From Platycnemis pennipes (lineage: Eukaryota; Arthropoda; Insecta; Odonata; Platycnemididae): a stretch of 64,000 nucleotides of DNA. Position numbers and translations under genes: made by a program. Positions within the stretch are counted from its first letter, which is position 1. Each line of letters begins with the position of its first letter. The notes beneath the pieces are model-generated. The model did not search any database. It was not told the origin of the DNA and saw only the letters and a program-made list of their open reading frames with translations. The stretch covers positions 35,496,354 to 35,560,353 of the forward strand of contig OW121849.1 of the NCBI GenBank assembly GCA_933228895.1. Reading direction: 5' to 3'. Of the stretch, positions 1 to 11,014 are shown one piece after another.

Positions 1-7
1 GAAAGTT

Positions 8-250
8 GTTTTTCCATCATGGGATCCCGCAACACCACCCGAGCTGAGTTGTGGCCCATCATATTGCATAAAAGCAACAACTTGACCTTGTCCGCACTGG
101 TCCTGGCCGGTGGACACCAAATAATCCTCAACTTCCTCTTTCCAGAATCTCCACTCATTAGAAGCATTGATGGCCTGGATATCAATACTTGGAGGAAACT
201 TACCTGGTCCGCCGAAAGCAATGATCGCAAGATGGGGAAAACTCCGTCAC
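8..250 (-). pseudogene. LTR-retrotransposon gag-like fragment
   Basis: Read on the minus strand, this segment gives an uninterrupted stretch containing FPPSIDIQAIN, then NEWRFWKEEVEDYLVSTG. That is the W..W...(F/V)..YL.ATG pattern found near the start of gag-like proteins of Gypsy/BEL-type retrotransposons in invertebrates. A stop lies immediately upstream in the same frame, and the similarity runs to the window edge, so only a piece is visible. No LTR, protease or reverse transcriptase is present here. It probably lies in the first intron of the carrier gene that follows. The family assignment rests on one motif and is moderate. Confidence 0.45.
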
Positions 251-2296
251 AATCTCTCGGAAACATAAACGTGATTCGTTTTCGACTGCGCCATTTTTTA
301 CTTTTCTTTATCTTAATTACAGAATAGCACCATTTTATTCAGCTTGTGACAACAATCTAATTCTAACTACACATCAATTAACTTCCCCTAATAAACAAAC
401 AATAGGTTGCTAGTCAACTCTTAACATGAAAGAGTTCAAATTGAAAATTTTCCAAAATATTGGTACACTTTTCATATTTGGATATGGAATAAAACTATTT
501 CATATTAATAATTATATATCTTATGGCTATCCAATTCTTAATGTTCAATTCCTGTGTTTGTAGGTTAATAATTTTTTTAAATTTTTTAAATGAGCAAAAT
601 GGCTGCATGATGAAAATTCAATTTTACCATGTATTCCCATGAGAGAATGTAGGAGTGTGTAAAGGCAATCCTTGCTTCAATGTAGCTAACCAAATAGCAA
701 TTTTGGAGATCCGTAGTTGGTCCGGAGTCCTGGCTGAGTCAAACTTATTTCTGTTGTGATCTGGCTTGATTCTATTTTCACCACTTGCTTTGTGTTCATC
801 CTATTATGTGTTACAAATCCATTTTCCATATCCTATTATATGTATATTTTAATTCCTATATTGAAGCATAATTATCCATGTTGCATCGGGGAAAGGATGA
901 AAATGGCGTTGGAAACGTCCTTGGACATTTGGAAACGTCTTGGAAGAATGAGGGCCGACATCTGATAAATTTAGACTTAAATTACACTTTTTATGATCGC
1001 TGGGTAGAACAGCATGAAATGGTTTGAAGAACCACACACACATATTAGCTCAACTGTTGCAGTAGCTGCGACCACCTTTTTAGGTCTGAAGAGAGGAAAA
1101 ACCCACAATCAATGATTTCCATGAGTAGAGTATCTGCAAAGTTGCATGGCCGCTCATATCCCTACTCTGGTTATGCTGTGTTATGCAACTCTGCTTTGGA
1201 GAGAGGAATGTTATTAGGTTGGGAAAGCCTGTAGAATTCTCCTTTGCAAGAAGCTCAGCCCACAAAGGCCGTTAGTTATTGATTATAAGAAATTAATGGA
1301 TTTTGTATAACGTTCCAGTAGTTCTTACTCAAGTGTTACAAAAAATACTGAGGATTGCATTAGCAGCTGATCTACTTACATTCATGCATAATACGCGAGT
1401 GGCTGAATTAGTGATCTATTGCAACATATTTACTGAATATTTATCTTATCAGTTTGTGTTTACACCTCGAGGATAAGAACATTGGACGAATCTGAGTGAA
1501 ATGGTGATTTAGTGATCAATAAATGTAGTTACTTCAAAGTAATAAGGTTGCAGGATATTGATTGCAAATCAAGAAAATTGCACATGGTAAGGCCTTAAAA
1601 TATCTGTGAAAATGCTGCAACAATTTAGCCAGTTAATCATTACCTTCATAAAATCGTCCAGTTGTCATAGAACTCCAAATTGGCCTAGGCTTAAATCTTA
1701 GGTATTTTCAGGGGAGGTAAAGAAAGTGAGCATAATTTCCAATGATGTTTCTACTAGAAATATGGTGAGTAGTGTTTCGAACTTATCTCATGCCCCTTCT
1801 CCCAATCTGTGGCCACGGAGACCTATGTGACTCAGGTGAAGGGAATAAATAAAAGGCAAGAGCCAGAGTTCTGGGCAGTAAACTCTCTGTGCCAAGGGAC
1901 AGTGTTGTCAAATCTCCTTTAACTGTAGACGTAGAAAAAAATCAGCCTCCAAAGTGGTAGGTTTGTTATGTGTAGAGCTGTATTAATGATTGGTTTTTGA
2001 GTATTTTTTTCTTCACTCCTGGTCTGTAGTATTTAGTCGTTGACATGTTGAATGAAAATCTGCTAATATTTTTTCAGCTTATTTAGTAATCTCATTAACT
2101 GCATTCTTAATAAACTGGAATTAGAATGTTTTACCTTCCTGGTGTAATTTTTTGATATATTCTCTAGTGATGATGGTTAAAATCAAGCTGTTTTTGTTTA
2201 GTTGATAGTCTCGACATACTGGCTTTACAAAGTGGTCTTCAAGGTTGCATTGTCTGAATGCATTCTGATGGAGTTATCTTTATGTCCTGTTTACAG
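251..2296 (+). other. Carrier gene intron 1 (3' part)
   Basis: This AT-rich stretch ends in a normal acceptor (TTTACAG just before 2297). I see no coding exon, RNA gene or well-defined repeat in it. The short open frames at 756-965 and on the minus strand at 849-1265 show no family pattern. The upstream donor and the first coding exon of the carrier are outside the window. Confidence 0.5.
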
Positions 2297-2492
2297 TTAA
2301 TGATGGCAGAAGTGGAGGAGTTGTTGGTGTTGGTGGTGGAGTTGCTGAAGCAGCTGCAGTTAGGCCACAATACAGGAGTCTTGGAGGTGCCATTACAACA
2401 ATTGTCCAGCAAGAAGGAGTAAGAGGCTTATACCGAGGCGTGACACCAAATGTTTGGGGCTCGGGCAGTGCGTGGGGATTTTATTTTCTCTT
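2297..2492 (+). CDS. SLC25A32-like mitochondrial carrier, exon 2
   Basis: This is the first visible exon of a mitochondrial carrier, an inner-membrane transporter with three repeats of two helices each. It begins by completing a split codon (x|TT, most simply Val), then reads NDGRSGG, a Gly/Ala-rich stretch, and RPQYRSLGGAITTI. It ends with the first-repeat motif EGVRGLYRG and helix 2 (VTPNVWGSGSAWGFYF). Family members have the same order: RF-AV-(S/N)DG, RP-Y, GLY-GVTPN-WG. The acceptor is TTTACAG and the donor is TT|GTGAGT. The exon leaves two bases of a Phe codon, completed by T at 11574. The Gly-rich insertion after NDGRSGG is longer than in the vertebrate protein. The N-terminal helix 1 exon is off the left edge. 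Confidence 0.92.
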
Positions 2493-2644
2493 GTGAGTTT
2501 AATTTAATATTTAAGCCCAAAAAGGTGGTTGTGATTTGTAATAAATGCTATTCTTTTTATGATAAATATTGTGTAGTGATAGGTGTCTTGTGTCTTGGAT
2601 GTATGAATCAGTTCTTTCTTGCTTAAATTTTTTCTTATGCAATA

Positions 2645-2738
2645 CATTAAAACCTATGTAAATCAAATTTGAAGGGACCAAAATTTTGGCATTACCTTAT
2701 AGAGAGGGTCATATTAAAGAGGTTGCACAGACTGGAGT
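2645..2738 (-). repeat. Tigger/pogo-type element terminus
   Basis: The segment starting CATTAAAACCTATGTAAATC and running through GAAGGGACC to a GAGGTTGCA end looks like the terminal repeat of arthropod Tigger elements, whose ends often read 'AAAACCTATGTAAATC'. It is best explained as the 3' end of the Tigger relic whose transposase lies on the minus strand at 5350-6078. The terminal CAGT is degraded, so the exact end is uncertain. Confidence 0.35.
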
Positions 2739-3028
2739 TTTTTTGATGGATATTTGAATACGTTTGGCAAAAAAAAAGAGTCATTATCTAGCAATGGCAC
2801 TGCCCAACACTTTTCAACCAAAAAATAAGTCATCTGAATGCATTTGTAAATGTTGTCAAGCATTTTAAAAATAAACTTAGCAATTACCAAGTACTCAAAT
2901 AACAACAATAATGCAGAGGAATACTAGTATTATGTGGCTTTCTGTTATTAACTGTTTATGCTTAATACAAACAGTTCTACATAATAATCATTCCAATGAA
3001 AAAATGCAAAGTGACAAAATTATATGAC

Positions 3029-5098
3029 TAGTGATGGACGGATCCAGGTTTTTTGTCGGATCCGGAACCGGATCCTTGCTTGGGTTTCGGATCTTTATCT
3101 CGGTTTCAGATCCTTAGTTTCAGATACTCGATTCTGATTTCCAAAACCTAGATTTTTAAAAAATATATAAATACAGCAACAATAGAATTACCAAAAAAAG
3201 TGAATTTATTGTCGAAAAAATCAACTTCCTATCATCTATGTGGATAATATATTCCTGGATCAAGATTTACGGATGCAATAACTATATCTTATTACTTCTA
3301 ATATAAAGATCAACTTCCTTATCACATACTCATCATGCAATACATTTTTGAAACCTGAACAACTATTCTTTAGAGTGCAGTTAAAAGAAACATTGTAAGT
3401 TTATTTTCATTAATAAAGGAATTATTTTCCAATTATTAATCAAATCCTTGAATGCTTTCAAATTCTTTTTCAGAAACACAAAATATTTTAATGCGGCCAA
3501 GAGATTCCATTTATGGAATATACGGAGATTCCATTTTTAAGACTGAAATATTTAGACCTATATAATATTTCAAGCTGCTGAACTAGTAATTTTGCAATGT
3601 CTCGTAAATAATAACCTTTAAAATGAAATTTGAGAACTTTATACTCCTAAGGAGAGGTTGTGTAACTCTGATCTTGAAATGAGATTAGCCGTTTTTCATG
3701 CTACTAGAAGCAAAAATTAAAAAAGTCTCGGATTTTTTCTCCATTGGCTCGGGTTTGCAAGAAAAAAGTAGAATGACATGTGGGGAGCATGTATTTTCCT
3801 AAATCAGGTAAGCCGACAATAGCAGACTTGGGTAGTGGACTGCAGGTAATGAAGTTCGATTCTTATCGCTGTTTAAAATTTTTCTTTCAGCCATTGAATC
3901 AAAAAATTTATTATCCTTCATTTCCAACCTTTGTGTGTGGATACTGACTTTATTTGTACTTCTATCATTTTAACTAGATTTATAAATGCGTTGCTAAAAA
4001 TGCATGGGAAAGTTAACGTAATGATTCCACAATTTAATTCTGCTATAAAAAATGTTTCCAATCATTTCACTAACGCCAAATTTTTTTATTTCTTTTTGAC
4101 TTATAAATTGACATGAAATTTCTGATAATCCACTTTTTTTAACTGCCTACTTGCATCACCCTAGGAATACAGCATAGCCTGTATGTTTTAAGGATCAAAC
4201 TCGCGACCGGCAGTACACTAGCCCTCATTTTTAACAACTACGCTATCATAGGTTCACGGAAATCTGGCGAATGTAGACGAACCGTGTGACATTCGGCTTC
4301 ATTTTTTTTCTCGCGCATCTGGGCATATGGAAAAAAAGTCACGACGAGTATTTTTTTATTTTGTTTTTGTGGCACGAAAAAAATCTTCTTCTCATTTCGT
4401 GACCGAGTTACACACCCTCTCCTTGTCAGTTTCTTCCATACTTACATTCCATTCGCGGGGCTCATCGATCACTAAGCCGCGAAATTTTAAAATCTCCGAT
4501 CCGGATCTGAATTTTTACTGTCTTCGGATATGATTTCAGTTGCGAATGAAATGAAAGACCCGTGGATCCGACCCGACCATCCTTAATTTATTAATGGTAC
4601 ATTTGTAAATCTAATTTAAACAACAAAAGTATAATAAAGTGAATATTCAGATTTAATGGTTTGAAATTGAAGATGATAACATTTTCTATGCAATGACTGA
4701 GAGAAAAAATTAAACTGCGATAGGGATTGAACTTCGACCAGTACACTAGCTCTCGTTGTCCGCCTGATCCCGGCGAATGTAGGCTACCCGCATGACACCC
4801 TACGTATTTTTGTTCTCTGGATACCGGGGTAATGGGAAAAAATTATGTCTTTATTTTGCTTCTGGTTGCACGGGAACATTTTCATCTAATTTCGTGACCT
4901 GAGTTACACATCCTCTTCTTGCCAATATCTACCGCAACTACATTCCATTCACGGGGCGCTTCGAACGCTAAGCCGTGAAAATTTAAAATCTAGGATCTGG
5001 ATCCGATTTTACTCCGTGTCTTTGAATCCGAATCCAGAACTGAAAAATGAAAGATTCGCAGATCTTTGGATCCGACGGATCCGATCCGGCCATCACTC
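3029..5098. mobile_element. GGATCC-rich hAT-type foldback element with 8-bp TSD
   Basis: The element is bounded by TAGTGATGG at the left and CCATCACTC at the right, and flanked on both sides by the 8-bp direct repeat TATATGAC (3021-3028 and 5099-5106). An 8-bp duplication and a YARNG-type end are hAT hallmarks. The interior is rich in GGATCC/GGATCCG motifs. It contains two direct copies of its own 3' segment (about 4360-4590 and 4860-5098) and tRNA-like stretches near 3810-3875, 4185-4260 and 4725-4790. I see no hAT transposase, so it is non-autonomous. Related pieces occur at 9808-9940 and 15710-15932. It sits inside the Tigger relic spanning 2645-6080. Confidence 0.72.
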
Positions 5099-5349
5099 TA
5101 TATGACATAATAAATATAAGTTCAGGATATGAAATTATGTATTCTAATTTGCTGTAAAGGAATATGGGAGTACTCACCAAAATAATTATGGGAATATGGA
5201 AAATATTGTCTATTTATTAAAATCTTTACGTTAACATTTTGTCAAATATGTTGCAATGTCTCCCTCCTTCATTTTTGAAATATATTCTGCTCCAACAGCT
5301 TTCTCCACTTTATTAAGGAGGCTTAAATTATCAGTACTGTTTTTACTGT

Positions 5350-6078
5350 TTAGGAAAAACACTCCAGAGTTCTTAAAGCTTCCTGAACCTCCTTTTTATT
5401 TGAAATTGGAATACTAACACTTGCATGCTCGTTTTCACTGTGTTCATCATCACTCTCTGTAGCCACTTTATATGTTACAGTACATTTGTTTTCTGTATCA
5501 CAAGTAACACAGTCATCATCTGTCTTCACATAGTCTGTATATGAGACAAATATTAATTTCTTGAGTGAGTACAGTACATTCCTTTGGTTTGTCTCAATTG
5601 TTCTTATGTGCATCAGCAGATTCAAACTCTTCTACAAAAAACCCAGACTTGTAAAAACATTTTGCCATGCATCAGCTATCGACTCCATTCCAGGAATAAC
5701 ACAATCCATGCATGCCTGCAATAAGTTCCACTTTAATTTACCCAAATCTGCTGCATTTCCCATGTTTTGAAGAAGATATCGAACCACCTGAGCCCTGTAT
5801 GCCCTTTTAACTACTGAAATCACTCCCTGATCCAAAGGCTGCAGCCTACTAGTACAGTTGGGGAGATGGCGGGGAGGATAATTGTTTTTCAACCTTCCTT
5901 CGTCTAGTTTATTAGCTGAACAACAATCAAGAAATAAAATTAACTTCCAATTTCTGGCCCCCATTTTTGCATTGACCATAGTAACCCACTCAAAACATAT
6001 GGAAGTGGTCATCCAGGAGTTCTTAGACCATTTATAGAGGCAGGGCAGCTTCTTAACATCTTGAAGCATCAAGGTCAA
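5350..6078 (-). pseudogene. Tigger/pogo transposase fragment (DDE region and C-terminus)
   Basis: The minus-strand frame contains WSKNSWMTTSICFEWV, then LILFLDCCSANKL with the second catalytic Asp, and then NCTSRLQPLDQGVI with the third acidic region. This is the standard order of the Tigger/jerky (DDE_1) domain. Translation then hits a stop and frame change near 5626. A Ser/Glu/Asp-rich C-terminal tail follows (5350-5625). The N-terminal HTH and first Asp are missing, because a LINE fragment abuts at about 6085. It is a dead copy cut by a LINE at its 5' end and by the hAT element at its 3' side. Confidence 0.8.
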
Positions 6079-6084
6079 TGGTGT

Positions 6085-6497
6085 ATCTGGAGTTTACGGC
6101 AGTGAGGCATGGATGATTACAGCAGTGGAGAAGAAAAGGTTGGAAGCATTTGAAATATGGTGCTACCGAAGAATGATGAAGATAAAATGGATCGACTGAG
6201 TTACAAATGAAGAAGAGTGAGAGAACAGAGAAGTCTGCTGAAAATTATATAACGAAGACGGGACAACCTAATCCGCCATATCTTAAGACACGATGGCCTG
6301 ATGAAGACAATCGTCGAGGGAAAAGTGAACAGGAAGAATGGAAAAGGCAGGCCTCGTATGAGTTATATAGAACAGGTCGTAAAGGACGTGAAACAGAGGA
6401 ACTACGTTAATATGAAGATACTGGCCGGTAGAAGAATTGAGTGTAGGGCTGCATCAAACCAATCCTAGGATTGTTGACCCTTGATGATGATGATGAA
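6085..6497 (+). pseudogene. LINE 3' end (RT C-terminus and tail)
   Basis: The plus strand encodes YGSEAW, then EAFEIWCYRRMMKIKW, then the terminal NGKNGKGRP, YIEQVVKDVK and RRIE pieces, in shifting frames. This is the usual C-terminal end of ORF2 in an arthropod RTE/Jockey-like LINE. The element ends in the palindrome CAATCCTAGGATTG (6460-6473) and a (TGA)n tail instead of poly(A). The same 3' end recurs inverted at 18988, 48188 and 59163. Frameshifts and stops make it non-functional. Confidence 0.78.
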
Positions 6498-7068
6498 TCA
6501 GTCTGAAATATGTCGGGAGAAAAAAGCTTCCTCGTATGATATGCATGACTGAATTTACTGCTCAAACATCATAGCATCTCTTCGATGCCTGTCAAAACTT
6601 ATTTGAGCACATGCACACAGTAAACGATTTCTGTACAAGGGATATCCCTCATGGGTTTGTGTTTTGGGAAAGTGGGTAGCAAGCGGTAGTTGGACTTTCG
6701 GCTACAAAGCCGAATGCATTTTTAGTTGTATTGTTGCCATATTTTATCTACTACTTGGCCCATGATTCGAAGATGTCATTAGTATTTTAGCATTGAAAAA
6801 TATATTATCGTCCAAGCAATTCACATTTCATACATAATGTCATGCCAACGATGATTGATGAGGAGCCTTACTCTGTCAAGGAAAGTCTGAAAATCACTGC
6901 TATAATCCGTCATTATTTGTAAAAACGAGTAAATTTTTCACGTCTGGACCGAGACCAGAGGTACGTAATGTCAAAACTTCATTTTTTCATAATATTGAGT
7001 ACCGTTACATGTATTTAGATCATTGAGGTGTATGGAGTGGGTGCTAGCTATGGTGGCCAATGCTTTAA

Positions 7069-7532
7069 GGCCGCCACACACCGAAAGCGATGCTAAGCGA
7101 GAGAGCTGTTCTCGATACGTGTCTTGAAATCTCTCCAACGGGTTTCCTACTGTCCGCTCACACCAAATGCGAGACATGCCAACCTATGCGAGCTTCCCGA
7201 GCACTACGTCGCTGCACATCGCTCTGCCGGAAATTTTCTCTTCGCTTAACTTTCGTGGCGCATGCGCAGTTCCAATTGCCACCATCCCTCGTCAACAATG
7301 AGAGTCGAAATACGATCCATACGAACTTTGGTAGGGCAGGAAGCAAGAAGAGCGACGTGAGAATTGAAGATGGAAGAATTACTTATTTCCGAAGTGGAAA
7401 AATATCCATGCCTCTACAATATGTTTGTTACGTAGCTCGGTTTGCTTAGCTGCTGGTGTGAGGGCGCACGTAGCGGACGTCTGCTGCGAGAACAGCTCTC
7501 TCGCTTAGCATCGCTTTCGGTGTGTGGCGGCC
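7069..7532. mobile_element. MITE with perfect 46-bp inverted repeats, TTAA-flanked
   Basis: The element starts GGCCGCCACACACCGAAAGC, and its first 46 bp (7069-7114) are exactly the reverse complement of its last 46 bp (7487-7532). TTAA lies directly outside both ends (7065-7068 and 7533-7536). TTAA targets are used by piggyBac and Kolobok transposases. The GG start is not the CCC start of classic piggyBac ends, so the superfamily is open. There is no transposase inside. Open frames on both strands at 7090-7449 and 7158-7346 are by-products of the repeat. Confidence 0.8.
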
Positions 7533-8339
7533 TTAAACCTGTAACATGGGCGTGGTCTGTCCGCCATCTTCATTCTCCCTGATTTACCATTGCTCTTATG
7601 GGATAACGCACTAATTTAGCATTTTTACGATGTTTTCCATTAATAATCATCTTAAAGAGATCATATGTCCCCTTCTTCAAAATGCGAACTTCATATAGAG
7701 CATATAGAGTGACATTGTCTGAGTCATACTCAATTTCGTGAAGAAATATGATACTTACAAATATTCACAGGGTGAATTTCAGTATTCACTCATTCTTGCT
7801 CAAGAAATAATGGATTAAATAATGAATATGCACCACCATATGCAAATAATGGATTAAATAATATTTACAAATCCATTTCAGTGGTGGTTCGAAACTCTCG
7901 CAATCATTAAAAACACCATGCATTTCAGTGCGTATCAGACATAAACCCAGAAATGGTTCTGCAGAAGACTATGACTGCTTTCGCTATTTATTTTACAAAG
8001 AATAATCGTTGTTTTTGCTGTCGTGGATGCAAAAACCTGACCAACTGGCTGACTATTAACTATCAACGGGCCTATCAACATTGGAGCAATAACTAAGAAT
8101 GAGTTTTACATTAAGATTACAAACTTTGGCAGTTCGCCTGATGTCGAAATATCATTTAATTGAACTCATTCATTAACCTCTATGCATTAGCACATCAGCC
8201 TACAACAATAAACATTTTTTAGAACCTTAAGCAATTCTTACTGAGCAACATCAATGACACCTTGCAATGTGATGATAACTTCAACTGTTAAGCATAAGAA
8301 TTTTTGAAATAGGTACTCAATTGGCAAAAAATTGGTGCT

Positions 8340-8606
8340 CTATTGGGCTTCTTCCTGCCTTGATGGATTATTTTTCAGAAGTTCAGGACATCGAACAACA
8401 TGTTGCATGACATTAAAATTGTACATAATGGTGAAGCACCCTGAAAAGTCATGTAATCTCATGTCCTCACACAGCTCGATTGCATCAGCAGCTGAGGCAC
8501 TTAGAAGCTGCATGGCAAACTTAAACTTCATTTTTTGTATTCTCCAAGAAATAAGGCCAAATATTTTGGTTAAGTAGAGATCTAGGAATGAGGTAAAGGA
8601 CTGCAA
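8340..8606 (-). pseudogene. P-element/THAP9-like transposase fragment
   Basis: The minus-strand frame reads KMKFKFAMQLLSASAADAI, then ELCEDMRLHDFSGC. This resembles the 'KMNVKLAVQ-LS-SVA-AL--C------F-GS' stretch at the start of the GTP-binding insertion domain in P-element and THAP9 transposases. After that the similarity fades, and no further P-element domains are found nearby. It abuts the LINE fragment beginning at about 8607. The assignment is from memory of the motif order and is tentative. Confidence 0.42.
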
Positions 8607-9745
8607 AAGTTATCCGGGTGCAGACATCGACAGTGACCATAATTTAGTGATGATAAATGCCATCTAAAACTCAATAAATTGAAGAAAGCAGTGAAGAACA
8701 TACGGCAAGTAGAAAAACTGAAGGAGGCTCAACATCAGCTGGCATTTCAGAAAGGGGTGGGAAACAACATAAGAGAGGAACTGACTGACAAGTGTGAGGA
8801 AGAGCATTCGGAAAAAATTAATTGTGAACTACAGAAAGCCGCAAAAGAAGTTCTTGGAAGAAGAAAAGTTGTCAAGAAGAAGTCATGGATCACTGAGGAA
8901 GTCTTAGGCGATTGAAGAAAGAAGAAAGTACAAGAATGCGAAAACTGAAGAAGGGCAGCTTTGCTACAAAACAATAAGGAATGAAATAAGTCACAAAGCT
9001 AGGAAAGCTAGAGAAATGTGGATGAAGAATCTATGTGAAGATGTACAAAACAACCTTGCACTTGGAAAGGTGGAAGCTGCATATAGGATAGTGAGGAACC
9101 ACTTCAAGGAACGGAGCGCAAGATGCAATTCCGTAAGGGACAAGAATGGAGAAATTCTGATTGAAAATGAGGACAAAGTGAAGAGATGGAAAGAATATCT
9201 GGAAGAGTTATACAATGGAAAAAATCTCAGCACAAAAGCTATTGAAGAGGAAACCGAAGTGGAAAAGGATGATTTGGGAGTATCAGTATTAATATTGGAA
9301 TTTGATGCAGCAGTAAGGTACCCTCGGATGAATAAATCTTCTAGAATTGATGATAACAGAAGCAGAACTAATAAAAAAATGCAGGAGAGAAGACAATAAC
9401 CTATCTCTACAAAACCATGTGTGACATGTACTCAACTGTAGAAATACCCAGGGACTTCATAATTCCTCAAAATTCGTCAAAAAAATCGTAATTCCTATTC
9501 CCAAAAAGAAGAGAGTGGAGATATGAGGAAATATTTTAAATAAAAGTATGTATGACGACACATTGAAAATATTGACAAGGATCATCTACAGAAGAACAGA
9601 ACGAAAAGCAGAGGAGTTCCAGGATGAAGATCAATTCGGATTCAGGAAATGTAAGGGCACAAGAGAAGAAATATTGGTCCTAAGGCTTCTAATAGAGAAG
9701 AGAATGGTGGAGAACAAACCGACGTTCATTGCATTTTTTTTGCAT
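8607..9745 (+). pseudogene. LINE ORF2 fragment (endonuclease end to RT start)
   Basis: The segment opens with GADIDSDHNLV, the SDHNLV motif that closes the APE-type endonuclease of LINEs. A long basic/coiled linker follows (KKAVKNIRQVEKLKEAQHQ and onwards), then NGEILIENEDKVKRWKEYLEELYN and AVRYPRMNKSS.IDD, the start of the reverse transcriptase. Later come KILTRIIYRRTERK and DQFGFRKCKGTREEILVLR, which are fingers/palm motifs of the same enzyme. At 9745 it stops just before the expected 'FVDLEKAFD' segment. Several frameshifts and stops are present. It is probably the same family as the 3' end at 6085-6497. Confidence 0.82.
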
Positions 9746-9807
9746 ATTTTTACTGTACTGCTCATTCCTTTATACATATTTCAAAATATGTTTTGAAAAA
9801 ATGTCCA

Positions 9808-9940
9808 AAGGAGAGGTTGTGTAACTCGGGTCATTGCATTGAATTAAAATTTTTCCATGCACCTAGAACGAAAATAAAGAAATGTATGATTTGTCTTTTT
9901 TCTCCATAGTCCCGGTATTGCGAGAAAAAAATAAGTAGAA
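9808..9940 (+). repeat. Fragment of the GGATCC-rich hAT family
   Basis: This piece, beginning GGAGAGGTTGTGTAACTC and running to a TCTCCATAG..CGAGAAAAAA stretch, matches 3650-3770 inside the hAT element at 3029-5098 in order and spacing, with scattered differences. No element ends are seen here. Confidence 0.55.
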
Positions 9941-10039
9941 TTTTGGTGCATTAAACCAGCCAAGAGATGAGTTTGAAAAATTGAGGTCAGCAAGTCTTTT
10001 GAGTAAAATAGAATGGTTAAGGGCCTTGCTCAAGTCAAA

Positions 10040-10125
10040 TAGTATTAATACAGTTGAGCATCTTTAATCCGGCACAGTCAGGACCGATGTGATGCCGGAT
10101 TAGGGATTTTGCCAGACATGCATGG
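10040..10125. repeat. Tigger-like terminal repeat remnant
   Basis: The sequence TACAGTTGAGCATC, then TTTAATCCGGCA and an inverted TGCCGGATTAGGGA, has the TA-CAGT start and 'GAGCATC..TAATCCG' pattern of a Tigger/mariner end. The stem formed by TAATCCGGCA and TGCCGGATTA is intact. No matching far end was found. The next 200 bp hold a 'CCTGGAAAAGTCAGGG' direct repeat (10230-10315), a dispersed arthropod repeat that I cannot classify. Confidence 0.4.
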
Positions 10126-10609
10126 CAACTGGTCTATTTTTGACGTTGGGATGTTTTCATTGAAAGGAGTCCATTATTTATAATAAAATATATTCATTTG
10201 CCATTTACTGAACATTATTCAGGGTTTATAGGAACCTGGAAAAGTCAGGGAAAATGAAAACGGTCATGGAAATCCTGGAAAAGTCAGGGAATTTAACGTG
10301 TGGTCAGGGAAAAATCACAAAATGTTTAAATTTATCACCTGAAAATGCCAAGAGATCAAAAACTGCACATAGGAGTGGAGGAGGAGGGTGAAGGAGGGGA
10401 CGGCTGGCCTCAGGCTGGCGTCACTGTGGAGGCAGCACAGGCAGCACAAATTCTGGTTCTTTCTGGCTATAGCCTGCACAATTTGGTGAAAAGATTGGCG
10501 AAAAGTGTGCGCATCTCATTTTCATTCGCTAGCGATTTCACCAGGAATGCTTCGCTTAGTCCCTCTGGTGCAAATTTGAAGTCACTTAGCCAAATTTGTA
10601 GAAGAATGT

Positions 10610-10803
10610 GAGGAAGAAAAAATGAAGATTGATTCAAAGAGCTACTTTAACATGACATCAGGTTTGAAGGAAAAGCCAGGTTAGCCTTCTTTGCATATAT
10701 TTTTGAGCAAGAGGAAGAAAAAATGAAGATTGATTCAAAGAGCTACTTTAACATGACATCAGGTTTGAAGGAAAAGCCAGGTTAGCCTTCTTTGCATATA
10801 TTT
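10610..10803 (+). repeat. Tandem duplication, 101-bp period, two copies
   Basis: A 101-bp unit starting GAGGAAGAAAAAATGAAG and ending in a GCATATATTTTT stretch is present twice, at 10610-10710 and 10711 to about 10803. The shared sequence is essentially identical, which points to a recent duplication or an assembly artefact. There is no coding potential. Confidence 0.85.
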
Positions 10804-10974
10804 TTCTGCGATTAAAACCCTTTCTGAAGGCATATCAATGTAAGGAATGATAATTTTTATTTTGTTGACTTAAAGTTGTTGATCTCTTATTACTGGAAGT
10901 TCGTATGATTAATATGATAATAAACCTACAATTTTTCATAAGTTTAGACTTCTTTGCTTCCTCCTTACTTACTG

Positions 10975-11014
10975 CTTACCTTCTTCAATAGCACTAGCTA
11001 TTGAAGAAGGTAAG
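10975..11014. other. 40-nt hairpin, perfect 18-bp stem
   Basis: CTTACCTTCTTCAATAGC is followed by the four-base loop ACTA and then the exact reverse complement. Nothing around it identifies a transposon end. It could be a remnant inverted repeat or a small structured RNA in the intron. Confidence 0.7.

Noticed and set aside
7090..7449. A 119-residue open frame with overlapping frames on the other strand
   Set aside because: It lies entirely within the 464-bp MITE, whose inverted ends keep frames open on both strands by chance.
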